Assembly (NCBI RefSeq): GCF_003437535.1
Contig: NZ_QSQT01000015.1
Span: 1 to 64,000, forward strand
From: Phocaeicola plebeius
GTDB lineage: Bacteria > Bacteroidota > Bacteroidia > Bacteroidales > Bacteroidaceae
Reading direction: 5' to 3'
DNA length: 64,000 nt
This document shows, one piece after another, positions 17,296 through 25,826 of the stretch. The stretch's first letter is position 1. The number at the start of each line of letters is the position of its first letter. A program made the translations under genes and the position numbers. Under the pieces are notes generated by a model. That model saw only the letters and a list, made by a program, of their open reading frames with translations. It was not told the origin of the DNA and searched no databases.

Positions 17296-18471
17296 TCATG
17301 CTTTCATTTCATGACACAACCGTGCCATTTCCTCTTCTTCAATCAGCGAAGTCAGCGAGAAACGCAACCGCGCCGTTCCCTCGGGTACAGTAGGCGGACG
17401 CACCGGCAACACATAAAAGCCATGTTCCTGCATCTGCAAGGCCTTCCAGATGGCCTTCTCGTTGGCTCCCACTACCAGAGGTATAATGTGACTTTCCGAC
17501 GGACATTCCACCCCACTCTCACGGATAGCCGTCCGCAGGCTTGCTGAGATTTTGGCCAAATGCTCCCGCCGTGCCTGCATATCTTCCAGGTGCGACAAGA
17601 CAAAGCGCGTCCATGCCACATTGATAGGCGGCAAGGCCGTAGTGAAAATCAACGTGCGCATCCGGTTCACCAGGTAATCACGTATCACCTTCCGGCACAC
17701 CACATACGCTCCCACGGAAGCCATCGCCTTGCCGAAGGTACCGCACAAAAAATCGATGTCCTTCAGGCAACCTTGTTCCTCGGCTACCCCCAGTCCTCGC
17801 TGGCCCCGTACGGCAATGCCGTGCGCCTCATCCACATACAGCATCACGTTGGCATAACGGCGCTTCAGTTCCACCAGCCGGTCGAGCGAAGCTACGTCAC
17901 CGTCCATACTGAACACGCTTTCAGTCACTACAATAATCCGGTGATACTCGCCGTGATGCTTGGCCAGCAGATTCTCCAACTGCGCATAGTCCTGATGACG
18001 GTAACGGATGCACTTGGCCGCCGACAAGCGGATGCCGTCAATCAGACTCGCATGCACTAATTTGTCGGCTAAAATCAGTGTGTTCGCATCGGTCACCGCC
18101 GGAAGAATCCCCGTATTCATGTGATACCCGCTGCTGAACACCAGTGCACTCTCCGCTCCAAACAACGAAGCTAACAGCGATTCCAGTTCCCGATAGGCCG
18201 GGAAGTTGCCCGTCAGCAACCGTGAGGACGAGGAAGAAAAGCACAAATCCCTCTCCTTCACCGTCCGCAGAAATTCCTCACGCAACGCCTTGTCCGAAGC
18301 CAGTCCCAGATAATCGTTCGACGACAGATTCAACATCCTCCGTCCACCGGCCTCAATCCATTTCCCCTCACTACAGGTTTCCGGCAACACACGCAGGTTG
18401 CCACACGCCTCCAGCTTATCCAGTTCCAGCTGAAAATCTCCGTCCAGTCCGGGTTGTATTTCATTTTCCAT
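17296..18471 (-). CDS. bioF: 8-amino-7-oxononanoate synthase
   Basis: 391 residues of a PLP-dependent alpha-oxoamine synthase. LNLSSNDYLGLASDKALREE near residue 48 and VYVDEAHGIAVRGQRGLGV-type sequence (LYVDEAHG) near residue 205 are family motifs; the Schiff-base Lys lies in CGTFGKAMASVGAY near residue 240. It condenses pimeloyl-ACP with alanine. It lies 18 bp after bioA. Length is normal for the family. Confidence 0.94.
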   Translation of the reverse strand: MENEIQPGLDGDFQLELDKLEACGNLRVLPETCSEGKWIEAGGRRMLNLSSNDYLGLASDKALREEFLRTVKERDLCFSSSSSRLLTGNFPAYRELESLLASLFGAESALVFSSGYHMNTGILPAVTDANTLILADKLVHASLIDGIRLSAAKCIRYRHQDYAQLENLLAKHHGEYHRIIVVTESVFSMDGDVASLDRLVELKRRYANVMLYVDEAHGIAVRGQRGLGVAEEQGCLKDIDFLCGTFGKAMASVGAYVVCRKVIRDYLVNRMRTLIFTTALPPINVAWTRFVLSHLEDMQARREHLAKISASLRTAIRESGVECPSESHIIPLVVGANEKAIWKALQMQEHGFYVLPVRPPTVPEGTARLRFSLTSLIEEEEMARLCHEMKA

Positions 18472-18489
18472 GATTTACCTCCTTTGTTT

Positions 18490-19779
18490 TTATTCCGGCA
18501 TTTCGCCGACAATCTTGCACAAACCGCTCGTCAGTTTCGTCAGTTCTTCCGGACGAATGATGAAAGGCGGCATGATATAGGCCAGCCGTCCGAACGGACG
18601 TACCCAGATACCTTCTTCCACAAACCGACGCTGCATCCAGCCCATGTCAACCGGCTTCTTGGTTTCAATAACTCCAATGGCACCCTGTACCCTGACATCG
18701 GCCACCTGCGGCAACGAAGCCGCCGGTGCCAGTTCTTCTTTCAACTGTGCTTCGATGCGGCGCACCTTCTCCTGCCAGCCTGACGACAACAACAGACGCA
18801 CAGAAGCCAGTGCCACGGCACAAGCCAGCGGGTTGCCCATAAACGTAGGACCGTGCATGAACGCACGCGGCTCCTTGGAAGAAATACAGTCGGCCACCTT
18901 TGCCGAAGCCAGCACCGCCGAGAAGGTCATATACCCTCCTGTCAGTGCCTTACCGATACACATGATATCCGGTTCCACCTGCGCATGTTCCCATGCAAAC
19001 AATTTCCCCGTACGTCCGAAGCCTGTGGCAATCTCGTCAAAAATCAGGAGCATACCATGCTCCCGGCAGAGGCGTGCCGCCTCCCGCAAATACTGCGGAT
19101 GATAGAAACGCATGCCTCCGGCCCCCTGCACTATCGGCTCTAAAATCAGTCCCGCCAGCTCACCGTGATGCTGCATGATGACTTCACGTAAGGGTTCGAT
19201 GTCCTTCTCATCCCATTCGGCATCGAAACGGCACTGCGGAGAAGGTACAAAATAGCGCACCGGAAGGGCCGAACCAAACAGGCTGTGCATGCCCGTCACC
19301 GGGTCGCATACCGACATGGCATTCCACGTGTCGCCGTGATAGCCCGAACGGATGGTCACAAAATTGTTCTTCTCCGGATGACCTGCCGCAAACTGATATT
19401 GCACCGCCATCTTCAAAGCCACTTCTACAGCTACTGACCCACTGTCGGCATAAAAAATATATTCCATGCTGGGAGGCACGATTTTCAGCAATTCCTTTCC
19501 CAATTCGATAGCCGGTTCGTGCGTCAGTCCCCCGAACATCACGTGCGACATCCGGTGAAGCTGTTCCTCCACCGCCCGGTTCAGCACCGGATGATTGTAT
19601 CCATGCACGGCACACCACCACGACGACATGCCGTCAATCAGTTCCGTACCATCGGCCAGCGTCAAGGTACAACCCTGTGCCCGTTCCACCTTGTAAGTGG
19701 GCAACGGGTTTGAAGTTGAAGTATACGGATGCCACAAATGCGACCGGTCAAATTCGTCAAACAATTTCTCACAATTCAT
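18490..19779 (-). CDS. bioA: Adenosylmethionine-8-amino-7-oxononanoate aminotransferase
   Basis: 429 residues of a class III PLP aminotransferase. Recognisable parts are [17 protein letters not shown] at the N-terminus, [15 protein letters not shown] near residue 150, [18 protein letters not shown] near residue 245 and the PLP Lys in [13 protein letters not shown] near residue 278. It makes 7,8-diaminopelargonate using SAM as amino donor. Its start overlaps the end of bioB by 11 bp. Confidence 0.95.
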   Translation of the reverse strand: MNCEKLFDEFDRSHLWHPYTSTSNPLPTYKVERAQGCTLTLADGTELIDGMSSWWCAVHGYNHPVLNRAVEEQLHRMSHVMFGGLTHEPAIELGKELLKIVPPSMEYIFYADSGSVAVEVALKMAVQYQFAAGHPEKNNFVTIRSGYHGDTWNAMSVCDPVTGMHSLFGSALPVRYFVPSPQCRFDAEWDEKDIEPLREVIMQHHGELAGLILEPIVQGAGGMRFYHPQYLREAARLCREHGMLLIFDEIATGFGRTGKLFAWEHAQVEPDIMCIGKALTGGYMTFSAVLASAKVADCISSKEPRAFMHGPTFMGNPLACAVALASVRLLLSSGWQEKVRRIEAQLKEELAPAASLPQVADVRVQGAIGVIETKKPVDMGWMQRRFVEEGIWVRPFGRLAYIMPPFIIRPEELTKLTSGLCKIVGEMPE

Positions 19780-20731
19780 ATCCTGCCTCCTTTATACGTT
19801 CTTTGTCTTTTGTTACTTTTGAGCCAAGGGTGGTCAGCAAATCCCCCACAATGGCCGAATTGATTCCCACATACAGCGCACGGTCCACCGTCTCCTCGCT
19901 CAGCTGTGAGCGCCCTCCGGCAAAGCGAAGGAAAGCCGTCGGATTCACCATGCGGAACATGGCCACCGTACGCAGCACCTCTTCCGCCGTCAGCGGCTTT
20001 GCGTGTTCCAGCGGCGTACCCTTGATGGGCTGCAACAGGTTCAACGGGATGGACTGTACCTCCAGTTCCCGCAAGGTCAGTGCCAGTTCCACCCGCTGGG
20101 CCGGCGTTTCTCCCATACCGATGATGCCTCCGCTGCATACGTCCATACCCGCCCGGCGAGCTGCCTGGAGCGTTTCTATCTTCTGTGCCTGCGTATGCGT
20201 GGAACACAAGGTCGGGAAGAACGAAGGCGCCGTTTCCAGGTTGCAATGATAACGGCTCACCCCGGCACGATACAAGGCCGCAAGCTGTTCTTCCGTAGCC
20301 AGTCCTAACGACGCACACAATTCAATCTTACTTTGCGCCCGAAGATATGCAAAGTGCGTGCAAAGTTTCTCTACCTCTCCCGCCGAAGGCCGACGACCAC
20401 TGGTCACCAGCGAGAAACGAGCCACACCCTGGTCTTCGTTCATCTTTGCCTGGCGCAGACATTCCTCTTCGCTCACCAGTCCGTACTCCTCCACCCCCGT
20501 GTGATGATGCACCGACTGGGCACACCATTTGCAGTTTTCAGGGCAACGACCCGACTTGGCGTTAATGATGGAACACATATCAAACTTCCGTGAAGCGTAT
20601 GCCACCGTAATGCGGTGAGCCACCTCACACAGCTCCTCAAAAGGCGCTTCCTCGAGCAGCCACAAAGCCTCTTCCGAAGTAAGCATGCCCCCTTCCTTTA
20701 TCTTCTCTTCTAATTTCTGTAATCTTTCCAT
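19769..20731 (-). CDS. bioB: Biotin synthase
   Basis: 320 residues of a radical SAM enzyme. The cluster-binding CPENCKWC (CxxxCxxC) lies near residue 59, followed by [13 protein letters not shown] and the [16 protein letters not shown] segment near residue 190. It inserts sulfur into dethiobiotin. It is the first biosynthetic gene of bioBAFGCD; a strong hairpin-terminator lies only 20 bp upstream of the ATG, so transcription reaching it must pass or avoid that structure. Confidence 0.95.
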   Translation of the reverse strand: MERLQKLEEKIKEGGMLTSEEALWLLEEAPFEELCEVAHRITVAYASRKFDMCSIINAKSGRCPENCKWCAQSVHHHTGVEEYGLVSEEECLRQAKMNEDQGVARFSLVTSGRRPSAGEVEKLCTHFAYLRAQSKIELCASLGLATEEQLAALYRAGVSRYHCNLETAPSFFPTLCSTHTQAQKIETLQAARRAGMDVCSGGIIGMGETPAQRVELALTLRELEVQSIPLNLLQPIKGTPLEHAKPLTAEEVLRTVAMFRMVNPTAFLRFAGGRSQLSEETVDRALYVGINSAIVGDLLTTLGSKVTKDKERIKEAGYEL

Positions 20732-20744
20732 ACGTATTTATCCT

Positions 20745-20811
20745 AAAAAAGAAGGGATGTATCCGCTTCGGTTAAGTCTGTCAGACTTGACCTGAAGCGG
20801 AGACATCCCTT
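20745..20811 (-). terminator. 60-bp near-perfect hairpin with T-run upstream of bioB
   Basis: Nested arms: AAGGGATGT (20752-20760) with ACATCCCTT (20803-20811), TCCGCTTC (20762-20769) with GAAGCGGA (20794-20801), and AAGTCTG (20774-20780) with CAGACTT (20782-20788). Read on the minus strand, the stem is followed by TTCTTTTTT. That is the form of a strong intrinsic terminator, placed between the small ORF at about 21.1 kb and bioB. It could end the small ORF's transcript or act as a regulated attenuator for the biotin operon. Confidence 0.85.
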
Positions 20812-21137
20812 CCGGTTATTGTTATCTTATTTATTTCATCTAAAAGCAGTGCAGGCACTTCTTCCCTTTGCGGCACCAGCAGACGCCACAATTCTGTCCG
20901 GTCTGTCTCGAATAGACTTCCTCCAAGCCCCGGTCCTCCACTTCCAAAGAGTGCATCTTCCCCTGAAAGGTCAGTCCATGACATGCCTTCTGTTTTCTTT
21001 CCCTCGCACACTGCCGTTTTCTGCTTGCCCAATGAAGCATCTGCAATTCCCCGTCCCACCTGTCCAATGGTGACATGGCGGTGCAGACTTACAAACGCAG
21101 CATATTCCTTCCGGCTCCAGCGACGGAACCGAAGCAT
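20781..21137 (-). CDS. Small basic protein gene upstream of the biotin operon, possibly frameshifted
   Basis: The reading frame starts MLRFRRWSRKEYAAFVSLHR from the ATG at 21137 (an ATG at 21170 adds 11 residues). The first 45 residues look like real protein: basic, with VTIGQVGRGIADASLGKQ. After this the frame turns to glycine-rich sequence and reads into the hairpin. The +1 frame instead reads EVEDRGLEEVYSRQTGQNCG and then VCWCRKGKKCLHCF, ending at 20840 before the hairpin, with a CxxC/CxxC pattern. A frameshift joining the two is therefore suspected. Function unknown. A promoter lies at 21233-21201. Confidence 0.5.
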   Translation of the reverse strand: MLRFRRWSRKEYAAFVSLHRHVTIGQVGRGIADASLGKQKTAVCEGKKTEGMSWTDLSGEDALFGSGGPGLGGSLFETDRTELWRLLVPQREEVPALLLDEINKITITGRDVSASGQV

Positions 21138-21200
21138 GACCTTTTGCGAACAGGGAGTGATACGATGCATCTGTTTTTTCTTTGTTTAAATGTACGGCTG

Positions 21201-21233
21201 CAAATGTATAGAAAAATCTACAGAAAATGCAAG
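21201..21233 (-). promoter_or_regulatory. Promoter of the small ORF/biotin operon
   Basis: On the minus strand CTTG (21233-21230), 21 bp, then TACATTTG (21208-21201). It is the only convincing promoter upstream of bioB that I can see. The predicted transcript would cross the small ORF and the hairpin at 20752-20811 before reaching bioB. Confidence 0.5.
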
Positions 21234-21259
21234 GATTGGGGAGAATACGTTTTTTTGGT

Positions 21260-22468
21260 CTACAAATTCGCTTTTATCTTCTTTTCTATCTCCGTGTCCG
21301 TTGTCTTTTCCGCATAGCCTTGGAACTTTGCAATTATCGTGCGGTCTTTACCTATCAAGTAAAACTGCGGAACTCCGCTACCAGCCTGATAATCATTTAT
21401 AAGTTTAGCTATTGTTTCCTTATCGGCAGTCAGAAAACTGTATTCTATTCCCTGATTTTTCACATAGGCTTCGCAAGACGACTTCGACCTTCCCCACGTT
21501 TCTACAGCCAGCACCTCAAGCTCGTTCACTGCATATTCTTTTTTCAACCTATTCAAGAAAGGTATCGAAATCTTACATGGTCCGCAGCCTATCCCTGTGA
21601 ACTGCAACAAGATGACCTTCGACTTTATACCGCTTAAAGAAACCTTCTGACCCTTCATATCAGTAAGCGTCCAGTCTGGAGCTTTTTTACCCGTCATATC
21701 CACAGTTGGTTTTGAAGATCGCTGCCTTTTTTTTACAATCTCAAAACCTTCTGGATAATAATTTGTCGCTACAATACACTCTTTATCAACCGGGTTATAG
21801 ATAAAGTCAGAACAAGAAGCTTCATTCATGTTACCCTCCATTTCCCTCCGATAACGATATGGCATGTCATCTTTTTTGGAGATCCAGATTTTGTAGACAG
21901 ACGTCGGATCATATACATACGGATTCTGCGGCATATAACGAGCTTTACCAAAAAACTCCACCTGAACAGGCATGTGAATGGTCAGTTCCATCAAATAATC
22001 ATCACCCAAATCTTTCAAGGAAAGCTCTATAGAGTCCTGGGTAGTAATTGCGTATTTAAGAATTGACTGAGTATAGTAAAAGAATTCAGGCATAACCATA
22101 CGGAAAGGAAGCGGGCTTTTAGTTGTAAAATCATCTTCCCGAATCCATTTTTCCCCCTCCTCTTCATAAACATAAGAGGACACTTTTCCATCATATACAC
22201 CACGAAAGGCATTGTCCTGAAACTCTACAAAAGATGAACCTATAGCCGTATCTTGTGGGTTAATATGTTCATAAACTTCGGATGTTATTGTATAAACAGG
22301 ATCTTTTTCCCCTGGCAACCAAGCTTGTCTAACGACCTTATAACTCACTGATTCAACCTTGTTCATTTTCTGTAATACGTCAGACAAATATTCTTTATCG
22401 GTACGCGGGCCACAACTAACAGATATCAATATACAAAATGCGGCCATAAGTAGATTTTGAGTTTTCAT
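21260..22468 (-). CDS. Thioredoxin-like (TlpA-type) lipoprotein
   Basis: 402 residues. A lipoprotein signal (MAAFCILISVSCGP, lipidated Cys near residue 19) is followed by a long Bacteroidetes-specific N-terminal domain. The C-terminal thioredoxin fold starts near residue 250 (GKKAPDWTLTDMKGQKVSL) with a redox pair in GIGCGPCK near residues 293-296. It probably reduces or isomerises disulfides at the periplasmic face of a membrane. It starts 12 bp after the other TlpA-like gene; the two look like one operon and share architecture, so they are likely ancient duplicates. Confidence 0.82.
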   Translation of the reverse strand: MKTQNLLMAAFCILISVSCGPRTDKEYLSDVLQKMNKVESVSYKVVRQAWLPGEKDPVYTITSEVYEHINPQDTAIGSSFVEFQDNAFRGVYDGKVSSYVYEEEGEKWIREDDFTTKSPLPFRMVMPEFFYYTQSILKYAITTQDSIELSLKDLGDDYLMELTIHMPVQVEFFGKARYMPQNPYVYDPTSVYKIWISKKDDMPYRYRREMEGNMNEASCSDFIYNPVDKECIVATNYYPEGFEIVKKRQRSSKPTVDMTGKKAPDWTLTDMKGQKVSLSGIKSKVILLQFTGIGCGPCKISIPFLNRLKKEYAVNELEVLAVETWGRSKSSCEAYVKNQGIEYSFLTADKETIAKLINDYQAGSGVPQFYLIGKDRTIIAKFQGYAEKTTDTEIEKKIKANL

Positions 22469-22480
22469 CTTTTTCCTATT

Positions 22481-23671
22481 TTATTTAATTAATTCTTTCA
22501 TTTTCTCTTTCAGGATATGTTTACGATACCCCATCCAGCTATGTATCACCTTACGTTCCGGTGAAATCAGCACATAATGAGGAACTCCCTTTACACCATA
22601 AACCGCTGCAAGTCCGTCATTCACCTCACGAAGTTCATTCCATTGATGGCCGGTCAGTTTCCTTTCTGCCACAAACTTCTTCCATCTGTTTTTCGCGGCT
22701 CCACAAATGCTAACCAGTTCCAGTTTTCCCTTATACATACGACTCACTTCTTCCATTTCAGGCAGTGCCTCCATGCAAGGCTGGCAACCGAGGTTCCAGA
22801 AATCAAGCAGAATGTATTTACCCTCAAACTCAGAGAGATGATGTGTATTTCCCTCCGTATCATACAGCGTGCCGTCTACCATGTGGTCGCCCGCCTTTAC
22901 CGATTCTACCATCTTAAAATAAGCTGCAATTTCACGTCCTACCAGCGACTTGCGGTCAGCTTCAGACAGACGTGCATACAACGGATAAACCAATTCTTTA
23001 TGGGAATATTGAGAATCGGTGTTCCAATTGAGGAAAGACAATTGATCACAATACTTTTCCAGCCAGACTTTTGTGACCGGAGCCGTTTTCATGTATTCCA
23101 GTTCCCGCAACCGAACTTTGTCTTGCAGAGGATATATATGATTCCGACGGATAGAATCAATCTTGTTTCGGATAGAAACATCATTTATGCCCTTGTCAAA
23201 CATTTCATATACTATCATCTCTTGCTTAAAGGCTTCCACCATTTCCGGCATTCCCAGCTTGGTAAATTCAGCCTCCGTCTGCTGCTCCGGTACCTCACTT
23301 TCTACCGTCCAGAACGGACAGAGCATACCTTCACCCTGAATCCGGATTCTTGCTCCGGAAACTACCCATAGAGAAAGCGGCCACACTGAAAATGTCTTCT
23401 TATAGATTACTAATAGCAACAGCTGCCGAGATTCCTTTGAAGTAATGGTATCCCTTAACACAAACCTGCCACCTGTAACCGTATCAGATAGCATAGCGGC
23501 CGCATACTGTCTGTTTTCAAACTGAAAGAGGGAAACAATTGAACTGTCGGGCAGATTCTTCACAAATCCTTCTATCAGGAATTCACCTTCCGAAACCTTC
23601 TGTCCGGAATGGCAACTCCCCATCATCAATCCCAATAACAGAGAGGAAAATAATATTGCTGTGAATTTCAT
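22481..23671 (-). CDS. TlpA-family disulfide reductase with DUF4369-like N-terminus
   Basis: 396 residues. Lipobox LMMGSC (Cys near 20) predicts a lipoprotein. The N-terminal domain (FLIEGFVKNLPDSSIVSLFQ) fits DUF4369. The C-terminal thioredoxin fold has active-site NLGCQPCMEALPEM, with cysteines near 295 and 298, and the cis-Pro region GVPHYVLISPERK. It is likely a periplasmic thiol-disulfide oxidoreductase. It is first of a two-gene unit, separated from the upstream BlaR1-like gene by a long imperfect inverted repeat. Confidence 0.85.
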   Translation of the reverse strand: MKFTAILFSSLLLGLMMGSCHSGQKVSEGEFLIEGFVKNLPDSSIVSLFQFENRQYAAAMLSDTVTGGRFVLRDTITSKESRQLLLLVIYKKTFSVWPLSLWVVSGARIRIQGEGMLCPFWTVESEVPEQQTEAEFTKLGMPEMVEAFKQEMIVYEMFDKGINDVSIRNKIDSIRRNHIYPLQDKVRLRELEYMKTAPVTKVWLEKYCDQLSFLNWNTDSQYSHKELVYPLYARLSEADRKSLVGREIAAYFKMVESVKAGDHMVDGTLYDTEGNTHHLSEFEGKYILLDFWNLGCQPCMEALPEMEEVSRMYKGKLELVSICGAAKNRWKKFVAERKLTGHQWNELREVNDGLAAVYGVKGVPHYVLISPERKVIHSWMGYRKHILKEKMKELIK

Positions 23672-23691
23672 GGTATCATATTTCTAAAAAA

Positions 23692-23778
23692 TGAGTCCGC
23701 TCTAAAATACAGGATTACATTCCAACTTCTCTCAGAAGCATTTAAGCATAATTACAGCCCATTTTTAAAGCGGACTCA
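23692..23778 (-). terminator. Long-loop inverted repeat after the BlaR1-like gene
   Basis: GAGTCCGCT (23693-23701) pairs with AGCGGACTC (23769-23777), and flanking bases extend this to about 15 of 17 matches. The loop is about 67 bases. On the minus strand it lies 9 bp after the stop of the M56 peptidase and is followed by T-rich sequence, so it probably ends that transcript. Confidence 0.55.
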
Positions 23779-23786
23779 AACACAAT

Positions 23787-25055
23787 TTACTGAAGTTTGA
23801 AGGAAACAGGTACGGTAAATTTTACCCTTACGATCTTCCCCCTCTGCATGCCCGGCTTCCACTTAGGCATGGTCTGCAACACGCGCAAAGCCTCTGCATC
23901 CAAATCCGGATCTACAGAACGAGCCACCTTGAATTCGGTAAGAGTTCCGTCTTTTTCCACCACAAACTGCACGATTACCCGTCCCTGCACATTATTCTTC
24001 ATGGCATTTTCCGGATATTTCAGGTTGTCCTGAAGGAATTTCAACAACTCCTTCATTCCTCCCGGAAATTCAGGCATCTGTTCTGCAACCATAAACACTT
24101 CGTCTTTCGCTACACCGTCAGTAGGAGCCGCTACTGAATCTGGTGCAACGGTTTCTTCTTTGGCATCCTGTTTTTCGGATGCTCCCTGCGAGCAGGAGAT
24201 GTTTCCGGCAACGAGTAGAGCAAAGGCCGGAAGCACGAACAGCGCATATTTGATATGCCCTGTAGCATTTGATTTTTTCTTGTTCATCATAATGATACGT
24301 TGTTTAAGGTGAGAGAAGTTGAAATTATTGGATAACCCGTACTTGTGGTTGTAGGCCAACCCAAGCAGGTGATATTGATAGCTTTTAGTAGCAAACCCTG
24401 CCTCCATTACTTTCCTGTCGGCCAGGAACTCTAAGTTGAGTCTGACCTCGCGTTTCAGTAGCCAGGCAAAGGGATTCATCCAGCAGCAGATGCTGACCAT
24501 CTCGGCAAGAAGTACATCAACAGAATGATGCTGCTTTACGTGCGCCATTTCGTGCGTCAGGATTTCATTGATTTCATCTTCCTTCACCGCGGCAGGATTC
24601 ATGAAAATCCATCCGAAGAAAGAGAACGGTCCGGAAGGGTCATTCAAACATTTTACGCGGACGCCGTTTATCTCTTTTTCCGGCATACGCACAATGAAGC
24701 GATACAGACTGAACGCCTGAACCGCAAGCCGGACGAGCAATACCACTACCCCGGCAAGATACAGATAGCCTATCCATTCAGACAGTACGAATACACGGTT
24801 CCCGGTTTCTACTGCTTCACTGCCCACCACAATCTCCGGCAACACCGCCGAGTAATCAAAGTGAGTGAGCATAATCATGCGGTCACGGCTTTCCAGCCAT
24901 TCACGTACGTCGATAAAAGGCAGGATAAATGGCAATACAAGCGACACTATCAGGATAAATCTTCTTGAACGAAAGAAGGTATCCCGCGTACATACCAGTT
25001 TATAGAGTGCATAAAACAGGATTAATCCGACATTGACTTGAAGAAGGTATAGCAT
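23787..25055 (-). CDS. BlaR1-like M56 membrane metallopeptidase with C-terminal TonB domain
   Basis: 422 residues. Four hydrophobic helices (near 2-20, 34-50, 90-112 and 265-285) flank an M56 zinc peptidase domain with HEMAH near residue 168. A short linker leads to a TonB C-terminal-like domain (about 330-422: MPEFPGGMKELLKFLQDNLKYPENA, VQGRVIVQFVVEKDG, PVSFKLQ). In BlaR1/BlaI pairs the peptidase triggers removal of the repressor on ligand sensing. Here a beta-lactam-sensor domain is absent and a TonB-like domain replaces it, so the stimulus is unknown. It is co-transcribed with blaI, 12 bp upstream. Confidence 0.88.
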   Translation of the reverse strand: MLYLLQVNVGLILFYALYKLVCTRDTFFRSRRFILIVSLVLPFILPFIDVREWLESRDRMIMLTHFDYSAVLPEIVVGSEAVETGNRVFVLSEWIGYLYLAGVVVLLVRLAVQAFSLYRFIVRMPEKEINGVRVKCLNDPSGPFSFFGWIFMNPAAVKEDEINEILTHEMAHVKQHHSVDVLLAEMVSICCWMNPFAWLLKREVRLNLEFLADRKVMEAGFATKSYQYHLLGLAYNHKYGLSNNFNFSHLKQRIIMMNKKKSNATGHIKYALFVLPAFALLVAGNISCSQGASEKQDAKEETVAPDSVAAPTDGVAKDEVFMVAEQMPEFPGGMKELLKFLQDNLKYPENAMKNNVQGRVIVQFVVEKDGTLTEFKVARSVDPDLDAEALRVLQTMPKWKPGMQRGKIVRVKFTVPVSFKLQ

Positions 25056-25067
25056 AGAAATAAGTTT

Positions 25068-25433
25068 TTATTTGTCTTCACGTTTTTCAATCAGGTTGAT
25101 AATCTCATTCAGGTCTTCCTTGGAAATCTTCTGCTCCTTGGCAAAGAACGAAACCATCTCCTTATAAGAATTGGCAAAGTAATTGCGCACAATGTTGCCC
25201 ACAGACTTGCTGGTATATTCTTCCTGAGCCACCAAAGGAGTATAGCGGTAAGTATTACCAAACCTCTCTGCCTGCAGGTATCCCTTCCGCTTCAGGTTGT
25301 TAATAATGGAGGCCACCGTGGTATAAGGTGGTTTAGGTTCAGCATAGCAGCCCACCACATCCTTCACAAAACATGGTCCCAAGTTCCAAATAAAGCGCAT
25401 GGCTTCTTCTTCCTGATAAGTTAGCTTTTCCAT
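25068..25433 (-). CDS. blaI: BlaI/MecI/CopY-family transcriptional repressor
   Basis: 121 residues with the winged helix of the family: LTYQEEEAMRFIWNLG at the N-terminus, then YTTVASIINNLKRKGYL as recognition region near residue 36. The C-terminal dimerisation helices follow (FFAKEQKISKEDLNEIINLIE). It is expected to repress its own operon and be cleaved through the M56 peptidase encoded next. TACGA-N5-TCGTA-type dyads overlap its promoter (25450-25483). The gene symbol is by family only; no beta-lactamase is nearby. Confidence 0.88.
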   Translation of the reverse strand: MEKLTYQEEEAMRFIWNLGPCFVKDVVGCYAEPKPPYTTVASIINNLKRKGYLQAERFGNTYRYTPLVAQEEYTSKSVGNIVRNYFANSYKEMVSFFAKEQKISKEDLNEIINLIEKREDK

Positions 25434-25449
25434 ATCGAACGAGTTTTTC

Positions 25450-25483
25450 TACGAACTTTTCGCAAATCTACGAATTTATCGTA
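25450..25483. promoter_or_regulatory. Predicted BlaI operators over the blaI promoter
   Basis: TACGA-ATTTA-TCGTA (25469-25483) is a perfect 5-5-5 dyad, and TACGA-ACTTT-TCGCA (25450-25464) is a second copy with one mismatch, 19 bp away. The -7 element TAGATTTG on the minus strand (25470-25463) lies between and touches both. This is the expected geometry for autorepression by the BlaI-type regulator. Confidence 0.65.
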
Positions 25484-25552
25484 AATAATACATATTCAAA
25501 CAGTTAATTAAATTAAAAGTAAAATTGATTCATTTGTTTTATTCTCCTCCAA

Positions 25553-25660
25553 AAACACAAGTGCGTTTTATCTCAAACGCAAGTACATTTCATGTCAAAC
25601 GCCTTTGCGTTTTAATCTAAACATCCTTGTGTTTTAATTAAAACGCAAAGGCGTTTTTTT
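25553..25660. repeat. 22-bp periodic palindrome array B (5 units)
   Basis: Units begin at 25553, 25575, 25597, 25619 and 25641, a strict 22-bp step; each is 17 bp with a 5-bp spacer (ATCTC, ATGTC, AATCT, AATTA). Cores are variants of AAACGC...GCGTTT. Unit 3 (AAACGCCTTTGCGTTT) is the exact reverse complement of unit 5, and unit 1 pairs partly with unit 4. The right end runs into T7. It lies beyond the terminator of the acetyltransferase gene and about 120 bp upstream of the blaI start. Confidence 0.88.
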
Positions 25661-25692
25661 AGCCTATATTTATTTGCTGAGAGAAAGCAGTA

Positions 25693-25740
25693 AAAAGGCT
25701 GTTTCAAATTAGAATAATGTAATTTGAAACAGCCTTTTGT
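25693..25740 (-). terminator. Perfect hairpin terminator after the acetyltransferase gene
   Basis: AAAAGGCTGTTTCAAATT and AATTTGAAACAGCCTTTT pair over about 18 bp around a 10-base loop, and A- and T-rich sequence flanks both sides, so it can end transcription in either direction. It is the first structure after the minus-strand gene ending at 25827. Confidence 0.8.
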
Positions 25741-25826
25741 TTTTATAATTAGACAATATGTAACTCACCCCGCTTTTGGAAGATTACCTCATCGTGATGC
25801 CTTTCCTTATATGGAAAAACAATCTG

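Noticed and set aside
25693..25740. The 18-bp inverted repeat as ends of an insertion sequence
   Set aside because: The two arms are only 10 bp apart, with no transposase nearby and no target duplication, so it is better read as a terminator.
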